In this document: positions 1 through 13,668 of the stretch, piece by piece
Layout of the letters: each line of letters opens with the position of its first letter
Numbering within the stretch: position 1 is the first letter of the stretch
Origin: Lycorma delicatula
Taxonomy: Eukaryota > Arthropoda > Insecta > Hemiptera > Fulgoridae
Assembly (NCBI RefSeq): GCF_047948215.1
Contig: NC_134464.1
Location: forward strand, 6,644,001 to 6,708,000
Direction of reading: 5' to 3'
Length of the DNA: 64,000 bases
Notes under the pieces: model-generated
What the model was told of the DNA's origin: nothing
Seen by the model: the letters and a program-made list of their open reading frames with translations, nothing else
The model's database searches: none
Translations under genes and position numbers: made by a program

Positions 1-505
1 ACCACCATGGTCTGATTTTGCTCATTAATGAACTCATTAATGAGATTTTGGGTCATTATATTTTATGTATAAAATTACAGCAGTTATCGTGTCCACAAGA
101 AAGTGAAATATATGTATAAAATTGTGTGTATAAACTTTTGAACTGACGGTGGTTTTGGAGTCTGGGGGATATGAAATGCAAAGAAGTCAAGATTTTCCGG
201 AAGTTGAATCATGTTACCCATTAAAGTAGGCAGCTTTCTTATGAAATCTACCTAAAAGTGCTTTAACAAGATTTTGTTGTCAGAACGTTTATCTGTGACC
301 AATATTTTATACTATTCTTTGCTTATATATAAAACACTCATTGGATTTCAAACAATTTTTTTCTGTTTCTTTTCCTTTTCCTAGAAGAAAGTTGTAATCA
401 ATAGAGGGTGAAAGTAGGCACATGAATTAAACCAATGACCTGAAAAATTGTAGCAAAACATTTTCATTAAAATTAGGTTCTGAAAGTGTTTTACTTTACT
501 ACAGA

Positions 506-541
<36 letters not shown>

Positions 542-1842
542 AATTGAATAAATTAAATTGAATTTTTCTGGAAAATGTTTCAGCAATATCTAAGTATATA
601 AAGAACAAAGCAAGTAATCATTTTAAATTTTCAACAACTTTTGTCAGAATTTATACATCAATTATGCACTTTCAACTTGAATGTCATTTGAAGACCCTAT
701 CCATAAAATCTGTGATTATAAATATGCTATGGTTAAAAATCCACAACAAAAATTTTAAATGACCATTTAACTGCCTATTTCCTCATTCTTGCCAATTTAA
801 AATTGCTTTTAATTAATACGTGCTCAATAACCTAATGAATGATTTTTCTACATCTTCACATTACTATTTGCTCCTGAACATTTTATTATAAATGGACAGT
901 TTCTAAAATAAAATGTTTGTACCATGTCATCTAATTATGTATGGATATTCAGTTTACTCTAAACCTATTCGATTAATGTTTTCCCCAATTTAATCATTTT
1001 CCATCAGTTTAACAGTAAACAATGCTGTCAGGTATTTTCAGTTATCATTTTTCAGTCATTTCAGTTTGATTTTTTCTACGCTTAAACATGTTTCAATTAA
1101 TTTGAATCTTAAACAAACGACAATTTACAAAAAAATATAAATGAATCTTCCATATGTTTTTTCTTTTTTATTTAAACTAATATTCTATTATAAATCCTTT
1201 GTCTATAAAATTAATCCCAACAAAGTCTGGAATCATGACAATCACTACAAGGTCTAGAAATCACAGTATAGGTAGGTGGATACTTGATGTACTGCAGTTG
1301 GATACTGATGTACATTTGTACAGTTTATAAGTAACTGAAATTAAATTTGATATTTAATTTAAAAAATAATTTTTTATTTAATTCTCTTTAATTTTTTCAA
1401 TGTTCATAATTTTTCCTCAATTTTACTTAAATTATCTTTTAAATTATGCATTCAATTTTTAAATGAAAATATTTATAAAAAAAAAGCATCTGTTGTTTCA
1501 AATTATTCACCCCGTCTAACCAACTAGACACTTACCTCAGCGTAACACATCATTACATGATGTAAGTTTCACATTTACATAAAGTCAGTATGTTAAGTGT
1601 AGTATGTTAATTTATTATGTACAGACACAGAAAGAGAGATATGTGTAGTATCCTTACACCAAAAAGAGGACTAATAAACCGACTTATGGGCACACAGAAT
1701 AAAGATAAAATTTAAAACATAGTAATAACTATATTCCATCTATTGCTGTATGAAATTATAAAATGATTAACAACAAGTAAAATTTATTAAACGATTAAAG
1801 AAAATATAAAGTAACAGTAAAATTAACAAAATTTCATTTCAT
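1..1842. other. 3' flank of the unknown gene, no gene seen
   Basis: Very AT-rich and full of stops in all frames. The only distinct item is a TA-dinucleotide run near 508-538. I see no exon or transposon domain. Confidence 0.5.
508..538. repeat. (TA)n microsatellite
   Basis: About 15 uninterrupted TA units. Confidence 0.9.
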
Positions 1843-2442
1843 TTAATTATTAGTATGATCAGATCTTGATGATAGATTGGGATTATAATTAAAAAAACTT
1901 AGATTATGATGTATTTGTCTAGGTATGTTGTGATTCTGCAATAGTTGTGTACTGTTGGTGTTAGTTTGTAAAATATGTCTGCCTGAAACTGTTGGATGAT
2001 TCATTAGTGATTGTGCAGTTACAGCATGGCCTGTGAGTGAATGACCTGATATAACACGACTTAATATTGGCCGTCCTGTGACAATTTGACTCATAATATG
2101 GTGACGACTGGCAACAATATGGCTCATTAAAGGTCGGCCAGTGGTGTTAATCTGATGGGTCAATATCGGGCGTGGTATAACAGCACGATTAATTAGCGCT
2201 CTGCTATTTATATGACCAATCAATGGTCGTGCTACCATCGCTTGCCTATGAACAGACCATCCTCTCATTATTTGAGCATTGTGGACGCGTTGTTGGGTCG
2301 GTTCTAATACTGACCTTGTCAGTTGTTCAATGTCTGAAGCGGTAATACTTTTGAGGATTGAAACATTCCCTCCTTGGTTTTCTGGAAGATTATCCCAGTT
2401 GTTAGCGAGTTCCATCAAATCATCTGGCCAGTTCACAGTTTC
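1843..2442 (-). CDS. Unknown gene, exon 4 (ten-residue repeats, stop)
   Basis: The last exon follows a TTTCTAG acceptor and runs 199 codons to TAA. After an acidic N-part (NWPDDLMELANNWDNLPEN) come about ten degenerate decapeptides, including RPLIGHINS, RPILTHQINTTG, RPLMSHIVAS, RPILSRVISG and QSLMNHPTVSG. An AATAAA lies on the minus strand at 1783-1788, about 55 bases past the stop, and is a candidate polyadenylation signal. Confidence 0.7.
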   Translation of the reverse strand, partial: ETVNWPDDLMELANNWDNLPENQGGNVSILKSITASDIEQLTRSVLEPTQQRVHNAQIMRGWSVHRQAMVARPLIGHINSRALINRAVIPRPILTHQINTTGRPLMSHIVASRHHIMSQIVTGRPILSRVISGHSLTGHAVTAQSLMNHPTVSGRHILQTNTNSTQLLQNHNIPRQIHHNLSFFNYNPNLSSRSDHTNN

Positions 2443-5400
2443 CTAGAAAATGAAATTTACAACAGGAAATTAAACATCACTTAAAAAGAACTGCAGGTGC
2501 AAAACCAAAACACAATCGATATAAAAATATATTTTGCATTATAGAGCAAAACCTAGGAAGTTTGGTTTGGCCTAAACGGTCACTATACTGGCTCCTGACA
2601 AAAAACCTTTTTTGCATGCAGATGTGACTGGAAACTAAGATGACTAGAAAGATTAATTTTTTATTTTATAAAAAAGAAAAAACATAAAAGCACACAAACA
2701 CACTAAAGCCAAACTTTCCTTCACGATACACTTGTCATATAGTTGTTCAGACATATAATGAATTGATTTAAGAACAATATCTATATGCTTATATTGTTTT
2801 TCAAAGCTTAGAAAAAGCAATAGTCTTACGAACAGACAACAATGTTGCTAGATGTGTTATTGGGATGCTAAATATAACTGTGATTATATATGATTATATT
2901 ATGGGGGAGGATCATTAGTTAGTTCGGCATTTTAGTCTCTGTAGTTCTTCTTGCTAGTATAAAGGACACAAATATGCACAATTAGCAGCTGATAGCATAT
3001 TTTGTAAATATTTGTACTGTATAACAAACAATTAAAAACTTCTAAAGGGGAACATAGATAAAATTTTCACATTCAACCTGGGCATAACAAACTAAGTAAA
3101 CTTTTCTTGAATAGATTAATGGCACTAAAAAAGAGATCCATTGCTATACTTGTAATGTCTGAGGTAAATTGTCAGTTGTATTAGAATGCATTAAAAAGAA
3201 ATAAAACGCTACTCATCACTCAATCAAACGCTGGAATGTATATGCTAAGATTTCCCAACATATATGTAGAATTCAATCCACTAATAACCAGCTTATTCTT
3301 TAAAAAGTATTTACTGGATATCTCTTAACTTCTAAAGAGCGCAGCGAGAACATAGGTTTTTTTTTAGGTGCAACCAAATTACTTTCATTAGTGCCTGAAC
3401 ATGATATTTATATATTGCAAGATTAACCTAAAAATTTCACAAAAGTAATATATAAACAGAATAGAAGAAAATGTCCATGTTGTATGCTAACAGCTAATTA
3501 AAACCATGATAAAATATAATAATTAAAATTTAATTTAAAAGAACAGAAATAACTTGTAAAGAAAGTATGAAACTTGAAAAATTGTATGAATAATAAAATT
3601 TTTGAATCCAGATGTACGGCCTTCAGAAATTGTATGGTATTTGATAACGCGGTCATATTAAAATATTTTTGATGTTAGCCCCAGATTTAAAATTTCTGAC
3701 GCAGTGCCACATAACAGACAGTCCATTAGTATGTATGTACACCATCAGTTGGCATTAGCAGTGAACACAAATGGGTGCATCAGTCTGAGTTATCAGATAT
3801 CCATGAGCAAACAATAACCTCCTCATGACAGTTATTTCTACATGAAAAGCTCCAAGGAGACATGTGTTCTTAACTGAACAAGGTTATTATTGATGGTGGC
3901 ATATCAGTGACTGTGCCGCTCATCATGAACTACACTTTTCAGAAAACATACACAAGATCATTGCATTTTGTAAAGTGTTGCAACAACATCAAGTGTAAGT
4001 GTTTGAAGCAACATTGTAAGATGTGTTGCTGTGTAGGGTATGTTGTAGTTTGTGGTGCGGTGTATGTATGGTGTCAAAGGTTCTGAAGCTCTGTGTATAG
4101 CAGGAAGAAAAGGTGTAGAGGCTAGGGCCTTGAGGAAGCCAACCCGCAAAGTCTTAAAGAGTAAGACCCTGTCGGAGTTGGTTTAAGCTAACTTGAAGGT
4201 TAGGCAAATGTAAAAAGTGTCCTTTCTTTTACTGAACAAAGTCTTCACCGTTTTTTTTTTTTTATGGTCTATCCAGCCATACCAGAGAATTCACTGATAA
4301 GAATTCTAAGATCTGAAATCTGATCAGATGGAAACTAAAATCGGAAAGATCAGAATTTGTATCAAGCGCTTCAAGAGTAAAAATTAATAATACATGTCTG
4401 TATCATATTAGTTGTAAGAATATTTCAGGAACTGTGAGAGAGCAATTGTAACATACTCAAATAAAAAATTGCGTAAAACCTATTTTATCTCAAATTTAGC
4501 TAGTTGATGAAAAGAGTGTAAAATTCAAATATAATGGAGTATACTTTTCAAGAAGCATGAGGATATATGTATGTACAATTTCATTTTCAGAAGAGCTAAA
4601 ATCTACTGTTTCATTATGATCACCTTTGAAACAAGTATAAATAAAGTAAATTGATAGACGAACAGAAAAGTATATCTCTCATACATGCATGTCTGAAGAT
4701 ACATGGTTTAAATAGCAGTCCAAAAAAAATTCTTATGAAAAATCGTTAAGTGATACATTAACAAAATTTACATTTTACCTCTACTTCATTTTTTTTTTCA
4801 TTAATGTATTTTACTTCTCCAGCTTTCTTTCTGTTTTCTTCAGCTTCTTTTCGTTTCTTTTGTATTTCATTTTGGTATGCTAATTTTCTCATTAGTCCAT
4901 TTATAATATTTGAAACAGCAACATAATTGTCACCCACATAATTTCCTGAAAAAAATTGCATTTGCATATCTTAAATTAGTTCAATAAAAAAAAATGTATA
5001 TGTAATGGTAGTTGTAAAAAAAATTTATTTAAAAGTAATTATTTGAATCTAAACTTACATCATAAAAATAGAGATCTGATCACAAATCCTTGAGACATTC
5101 AGAGTAGTTTATAACAAATATCAGTTTCCTTATGATAAAATAAACTGTTGAAACCCAATCATTTAAACCTGAGATGAGTACACTCATTCTAACTACATTT
5201 TTTTAAATTTAGTCTTAAGTATTTATGAGAATAGCAAAATTGTTCTATAATCGTTTTAAAAGTAGGCATTATTCAACAAAAGTTTTTAGTAACTAGGAAT
5301 ATTCTTTGCTTTAATGATGCGTTAATAATAAAAAGTGAAGATCTATTAAATTTTTTGTAGAAAATTAGAGTTATTGTGATGGTTATTATTTGTTTGTATT

Positions 5401-8400
5401 TTACACTAAGCTGGTGTTTAAAAATATCAACCAAGCGGTGTTTGTCTTATTTTGTCAAATTTAGTCTTATTCTTAATGCTGAAAATAAATAAATTTATTA
5501 TTGTTTATTATCTGTTATTCAAAACTTCTTATCTTATATTAATTTTTTAAATGTCATATCAGAACTGTTGTTGTCAGTGATATGACATGAGAGTTACTTA
5601 CGGGTACTCTTTAATTCTTTAAGAGTTACTTACTAAGGCATAGACATACTAAAGATTAACAAACATCTCGTTCTTAGTATAAGAAAAGCATGGAGTGAGT
5701 GGTTTTCAATTCTTTTTTTCACAGACTTGATTATGATGTTGCACATAAGTAAAAATAAAATTAATATATCGGTGTCTGTCCAGTTAGAAACAACGCCTTA
5801 TTTATACACGGATTTGAATATTAGGTCATGAATACTGGTGTTTTTTGGTGGTTGGATTTCAATTAACCACACATCTCAGGATTGGTTGAACTGAGACTGT
5901 GCAAGACTACACTTCATTTGCACTTACTCATATTATCCTCATTCATCCACTGAAGTATTATCTGAAAGGTAATTACCAGAGGCTAAACAGGAAAAGGAAA
6001 GTTAGAAACAATGCCAATTTATGCGCTGATTTTATTCAGAAATATAACTTGAAATGTTCTCATTAAAATTTTGAAAGTTTGTTTTTAAATTGATTGACTG
6101 CATCTCAGTTTAAATAATTAAAACTTAAATAATTTTTTTACATTTTCAGGTATATTTAAAAAAAGATTCTTTTATTTAATTCAGACTACAGGCCAATCTC
6201 CTAGAAACCAGTACCACCTTTACCGCTGTGCTTTACCTGCAACCACATTTTTACTTTCTTGTATGAAGTAAAGGAAGTATTGATATCGTGAAAAAATTTC
6301 GGTTTTCAGATCTCAATGGAAATAAACATTCTGACCATCCCTGAATCCATTTTGACGTATCTGTCTTGCCTAACTCAAAAACGATTAGCCATAGAATGTT
6401 GAAATTTTGGATTTAGGACTGCTGTAATATCTAGTTGTGCACCTCCCCTTTTGATTGCAATCGACTGAATCAAAGTGTATAAAAAACTTTTTCTTAACCG
6501 CAGTAGTAAACCCTCATTGAGAGCTTTTCAACAATATTTCATAAGCGGTTCTTATTTTCATCAGTTCCAGAGTGATAGCCAAATAAAATTTTAATTAATG
6601 AAGGTTTTGGATCTTACAAGGGAAGGCAGATTAGTTTCGAATCAGAATTCATCTCCTTCTTTTTCTTAACTTTTTTTTTTAAATTTAAATATAGATTTAT
6701 TAATAATTATTAACCTGTGATTTTAAAAAATTATAATAAAATAATAACAATAAAAAAAAATCAGAAGTTATTATTTTACGTATTTTTAAAAATATATATA
6801 TGTAATTTAATAGGCATTATTACATATGTGTATATGTAATAGATTTGGTGAAACACCTAATTATTTAATAACATTAATTGAAAATTATAATTTAGAAATC
6901 ATATTATTTTTGGATTTTCTACTTCAATTTCTGTTTCATTTTACTTAATTATTCTGGAAGTTCTGTTTAATTTTATCTACATTAAAGTTAACAGAGTGAC
7001 TGAAAAATGGACCCACAAGAATGACATATACACTGAGGCGTACATGCCTGATCTTTAATAAATTGCAAAAAAATTCTTATTGTTCAGTTCTTTACTCCTC
7101 GATATTGTTGGGCAATATTCTCCCTAAGTCGGAGTTGAGGAGCTGATCATTATTTTGTTTATTTGTTTTTGTTGCCAATAATTTAATCGCTCTTTGGTTT
7201 GATATAATTCTTCTGATCTTAATTTATGTACATGTTCTCTAGTTTTCAAGTTCTCTCTTTATATTCATCATCCTCAATCTTTTTATTCTTTCTTTGGTTT
7301 TAACATTATCTTCCTCTTTTTTTGAGATATATTTCTTCATGTTATCTTTCTTTTTCCTGTTTGAGTGTTTCTTTTTCATTTTTGATTATTCTCCAAACAA
7401 TCCAATAATAAAAACAGAATATTTTACATCATATGTTCGAAATTAACGTTTGTAACCAGTATACAGGAGTTCACTAAAGGGAATAGTTTAATTATTTTTA
7501 TTAACTTTTATTTATATGACACACCAGAAATCTGAAACTTGTTTTGATCATTAACTCACAAAGTTACAAATACTGATCTAGTAAATATGAGTAATAAAGT
7601 GACTTTTACTCTATCCTAATATTTCATGTAAGATTGTTGAATTAATAATCGTATAAATATTTGATAATAAGAACTACTATTTCAGGAATTGTGTAACTGT
7701 TCATTTTATTAAATAATTGCAGAATCGTATCTCACTTTCAAATAAAATAAGTTTAAATGAAGTGTAGCAAAAAATTTATATAGGTAATTTAATAGACTTA
7801 CAAGGAAGTCATGTGTTTGTCCACATCAGATTTTTTTTAATTTATATTTTTCTTTATTATGGCCTACACATCTTTTTAAAATAATAACTGGGTTACGTAG
7901 AAATCCCTTATGAATTTAAAAAATTCAATAAATTAACTGTAACTTTTTTTTTGGTTGTTATAAAGGGTTTTGCTATCAGATAGCCTACTTTCAAAATAAT
8001 AACTAAGAGGAATAATTAGGGGATGGCTAAATCCAGCTAGTTATAGTAATATTTCAGTTCTGCAAAGACAGATGCTAACTTTGGTTTACAGATTTGTTTA
8101 GGATGACATGCTATGCATTTGTCTGGATTGTCCAACTGATTTAAGGCTCTTGCATGTAAGTAAATTTATTGGGAAAAAATGGCAGATAAATATGTTACAG
8201 TAATTGTTAGGGGTGCAGAACAGGAAATGACTGAAACATGGTAGGAATGTGAGACACCAGTCATGTTAGTAGGTTTGTGCATCATAACCATGTCTCAGAT
8301 TGTCTATACAATAAGAATAGGTCAGTTGTATCAAAAAATCAATAAACCATCTTTGGACAGAGCATGAAACATTCAAGTGTCAGTTAGGGAAGACAAAATA

Positions 8401-8518
8401 ATATTGATGACATTTCACTTAGGTTGTATGGGAGTCATGAGGATTATACTTGCTATGCTGTTTCTATCTACAGGTGATCGATTTTCAAAGACGGTTATGT
8501 TCAAGTGTGTGTGTGTGT

Positions 8519-8558
<40 letters not shown>

Positions 8559-11500
8559 GCGTGCGTGTGTGTGGATCCTGTTACTGCAGATGTTCAGCAG
8601 TATTGCAACATTCAAAGTTTGCAATGAAATATTTTGTGTTGAAACAGCAGGTATTATCTGTGACCACATGGCTGAACTAATGTTTGTTGAAAAATTCTTC
8701 TGCTGGTGAAAGTAGATGATGATCTTATCAGAAAGTTTCTGGAGGTATTACTTCAGAGAATGAATGAGTATGATATGTATGAGTGTAAATTAAGTGTAGT
8801 CTTGTACAGTCTCAGTTCGACCACCAATAAGCATCTGTATAAAAGTAACTGCCTTTACTAGGACTTGAATGCTGGAACTCTCGACTTTCAAGTCAGCTGA
8901 CCTTTATAATACCTGTAGTTATTTTTCTTCTGAGATAAATGATTATTGTTAGACCAGCCTGTTAAAAAGAAGAAACTGGAATATAGCTCGAGCTGCCCAT
9001 GTGCTCAATAAGCTCAAGACCTCTGTTATGACAAGTCATTTGTTATTTAGAAAACATTTTTTTACATAGAAGTGAATGTCTATATAATGTGCAAGAATAC
9101 TTAAGAATTTATTAATTTTGCATTATGTTCCTCCCTAAATTACCCTTTCCACTTTTCTTTTTTTTATCTATTATTAATCATACTACTTTCTAGAGATCTA
9201 GAGATCAATCTTAATTACAGATTAATCATACAACCATGGATATTAATAATTTATTTTTCTACTGTTCTTGCTGCGTAAAAATTAGTACTTAATGTTATCT
9301 TAGTGCAAATATTATACATTTTCATTACAAGTAGTTCTTACAATAAAAATTAAAAGGTTACATAATAATAAAAAAATCAAAGTTACATGAAAATTTAAAG
9401 ATTAGGTATAAGTATAACTATGCAAAACAATTCTACTTTCTATGTACTTACTCTCAGAAAGGAGATGAATTTCTACGAACATCTTCAGAACACAGGAACA
9501 GCAGACTTCACAGTCTGCACAGCTGGCATGAGCATGGCATGACCTGTAATAAAAAGAAAACCTTATTACTATTTTAATAATAATAGATGTAAAAAATAAA
9601 AAAAATATTATATATGCTCAGTTATACTCATTCAAAATTCATTTGCATTCAATACATTTTTTGTCCACATCACATATGGCAGAATCTAATCATTATGGTC
9701 GTCTGCCTGGATTTGCAATCATCCTAAGTTTAACAAAGTTTAAAGACACAGATTAAATGAAAGAAACATTATCAATCAGAAAAAAATACACAAAACAATT
9801 TCAAACATTGCACCTCACTGGTTTGAAACGACCATGACCCAAGAGATATTTAAAGCTCTTTTTTTTGTGTTTAACCTTCAGGAATCACAATTAGGTATTA
9901 CTTCAGAGGATGAATGATATGTATGAGTAAGTGAAATGTAGTCTTATACAGTCTCAGGTCGACAGTTTCTGAGATGAGATGTATGGTTAATTGAAACCCA
10001 ACTACCAAAGAACACCGGTATCCACGATCTAGTATTCAAATCCGGATAAAAATAACTGCCTTTACTAGTATTTGAACATTGGAACTCTTGACTTTTAATC
10101 AGCTGATTTGCGAAGACACATTCACCACTAGACCAACCCGGTGGGTAAGAGATATTTAAAGCTAGAAGTGGCTTAATAACTTAAAATTTTGGTTGCCGAT
10201 GAAAGAAGTCCCAACACTTATGCTCTTTATATGATTTGGGCAAGAAGGAGAATGCTTCATTTAATTGGAAGGTGTTTTTGGTTTGCCAGGTCAGATACTT
10301 AATTGTTTGGTTTAAATTGGTACAATTTAGTGCAATACATTAGGGAGAACTTAACATGTAGAAGGAAGCTCATTGCAGGTTGTAATTATTAACAAGACAC
10401 AATGCTAATTTATAATAATCTATTATTTTTATTTGTTTCAAAGACTAAATTTAAAACTTGACAACTGTGGGTTGTTTCTGATGCACATCACATTGAGGTA
10501 TACCATATGCACACACAACTTAATTTATCATTTTATTTAAATATAATATTTTTTCATTTATTTAATTCAATGATCCTACCTAAAGCACGCATACCCGTAT
10601 TTAATTTGTGCAGGTGTGACTGTACTACTGGTGATGGTCAGCTAAACTAATGTAATTTCAGAAGTTATATACAACAAATTTTGCTTGTAAAGTTTGGCAG
10701 ACTGGCGTTGCCGCCAGGCTTAACGCATCAGGTACTGAGTCAACCAGGCGATCGAGTTCGAGACTCAGCCAGCCAAGTTACCTTTTTACACTTTAAATAT
10801 TATTAATTTATTTAATTCTGTCGCTCATCTGTGATGTCACAACATAGCAGACATTTATAACAGCTGTACATCAGTGCTACACTTGTGGTGACTGGGGATA
10901 CATTATTGACGTAGTGTGCTCACTTAGTCTAGAGTATGGTCTTAGTTTAGAGAATTTTGGGGTGGGGGGTGCAATTTTGCAAAAAAAAGTTTTTGCAACT
11001 ATTGTTATTTTTTAATTTTTAACAAATGTGCAAAGAATTAATTAGGTGAAATTTCAAGATACTGAGAGTGACCTTGTCTACAACCTCACCACCTTGACAT
11101 TTTAAGTTGAAAATTTAATGGCATCAATGCCCCCCACATTTAAAAGTAATCTGACCAAATTTAGTCAAAATCAGTCCAGTAATTCTGGAAATATAAGATG
11201 ATTTCGAGGCAAACACCAAACACACACACATAATATGAACATTAACATCCAGAAAATTTCCATCTGGTTTATTGGGTTCCTTAGGTGTCAAAACATCAAG
11301 AGCTGGTGAAAACTGCATCCAAATTGGATTAATTACAATACTTTCCCTTTTAGAGCTATATCTCTGCTACAGCTCTACCTAGATAGGAAATTAACAAAAT
11401 ACAAAAGGTTGTATAAACTAATTTTTTAAAGTGTAAGTAATTCAGTATTTAAAATTTCACAAAATTTATCATGGAAAATTCATAATTGGAATTAACTATT

Positions 11501-13636
11501 TCTACATATACAAAAATATAGTTAAAATGAGTTGTATTAGATTTGCTTGTATTACAGAAAATCCAGCTTATATCACATTAAATTGTGTGTGTGTGTTGGC
11601 GCATGCGCGTGTATGCAAATATGTGTATGTGCACTTGTGCGTTTAGGAGTTAAGGTTACTGTGTACATTAATGAAGTACATGTTTTTGTGTAAAAATTAG
11701 GTTGGAATTTTGATGAGCTTGGCATCCTATGTGTAACAATAAATTCCAATTAATGATAAAGACAATGGAAAACAACTTTATTTTTCAGCCTCCTAGAAAA
11801 TCTGACATGGATTGCTTAATATTCTTGAGAATTTTTATGCCATTTTTAAAAGGAACTAATGTCTCATACCAAGTCACTTGCAATCAATTATATTACATAT
11901 TTTAAATAAGTTTTCAAAAGAAGGCAAGTGCAGAAAAATTTATTGGAAAACAGATAAATAAGTAAACATGAATGCATTTTTTAACAGTTATTCATCTTGT
12001 AGAATGTTTATAGGGTGATGAATCACAGCTGCTGCTTAAAAATGAAGTTGTTACAAATTTCAAACATTAAATGTTTGACAAAAACTGCTTTGCAAGTTCC
12101 ATTTTCTTCTACTGGATTGCACCATCTAGGTAAATGTTAAATAATGAGAGTTCAGCATCTCTGATAAATCCCTTTATTGTTCAGTAATCTTCAATTAGTA
12201 TACATTCAAGTGTGTATACATGTATACATGTTTCAGTGTGTTCTCTCCAAGACGAAACCAGACGCGGTTGTATACACTGATGGATCGAAACAAAACGATA
12301 CAGTTGGGTGTGCTTTTGTTGTCAATGAGAGAACTTATATGTTTGGTCTCCCCGGTATTACGAGTGTGTTTACCGCTGAACTATACACTATAAATAAGGC
12401 TCTAAACATCATTAACCCTAAATATAGAAAAATTCTTATTTGCAGTGACTCGTGTAGTGCTCTCCATGCCTTAAAAAATTTTTATTCTAAACATCCTATC
12501 GTCATTGAAATTTATAACGCAATCGCTGAGTTGAATAATCGCAACACAGAATTAAGTTTTTGCTGGGTCCCTAGCCACGTAGGGATTCCAGGTAATGAAC
12601 ATGCAGATTCTGCTGCCAAAGAAGCATGTAATCAGCCTCCTTTCACCAACCAAATTGCTACCTCTGATTTTATTAATTGTATAAAACAATCACTGAGAGC
12701 GTGGTGGCAAGGTGACTGGACGGCTACCGTTGATAATAAACTCAGACAGATTAAAGATTCTGTGTTACCATGGGACACCTCATACAGAAAAACTCGGCGT
12801 GAGGAAGTAGTCCTTTGTCGATTGCGGATAGGACACACGAGGATCACACACGATTACCTGATGATAAGAGGACAAGCACCCCTATGCGCACGATGCAACT
12901 GCCCCATGACTGTGCACCATATACTCGTGGATTGCATATGTTATGCGGCGTTGCGTCGTAAATTTAATCTACCCAGAAACATCCGTGGTGTCTTGTGCAA
13001 TGATAATGAAATTTTAACCCGGTTGTTTTTATTTCTTCGAAGTGCTGGGTTAATGCAAAAAATTTAATATCGTTGCGTATATTTTTTAATGCTATAAGAG
13101 TTTTTATATAAGTTTCTTTTTTTCTGAGTTTTTGATTTTTTTTTATTCTTTATTTTTTTTTTATCCGATTAGGAGCCTTTTACACTCCTTATCGGAATTT
13201 GTTAAATTTTATATATTTATTTTTTATTTATTTATTTTTTTATTTTTAATATTTTAAAGACTGTCTGTGATATTAGTTGTAAGATTTTAGTAATGTTAGT
13301 TTTATGTTTTATTTCAACTTTTTAATTTTTATTTTTAACCTAGTTTTAATTATATAATTTGTGTTAGTTCTAAGTTTTATTTCATTTTGTTGTTTTAGTT
13401 TTAAGTTTTATATTAGATCTTTTATGGTTTTTAGTTTTTTTTTTTTTAGTCTTTTGTTATCCAAGAATGGGCCCTTTACACCCATCTTGGACCTTGTAAA
13501 ATTCTATTTACTTTGATCTTATATTAGTTTTTACCTTCGATATTAGTTATAAGTTTTATTCATCATTTAGAATAGTTTTAAAACATTTTCTATATAAAAA
13601 AAGGATCCGGGCGATGATAATGCACAAGCGTTTTTC

Positions 13637-13668
<32 letters not shown>

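Noticed and set aside
8377..8709. Three overlapping open frames on both strands
   Set aside because: They consist of translated TG/TC microsatellite (SLSLSL, RERERE, THTHTH).
12177..12245. Start of a 296-codon RNase H gene at 12177
   Set aside because: The first codons lie in flanking DNA outside the target-site duplication. The frame is a chance extension of a truncated LINE.
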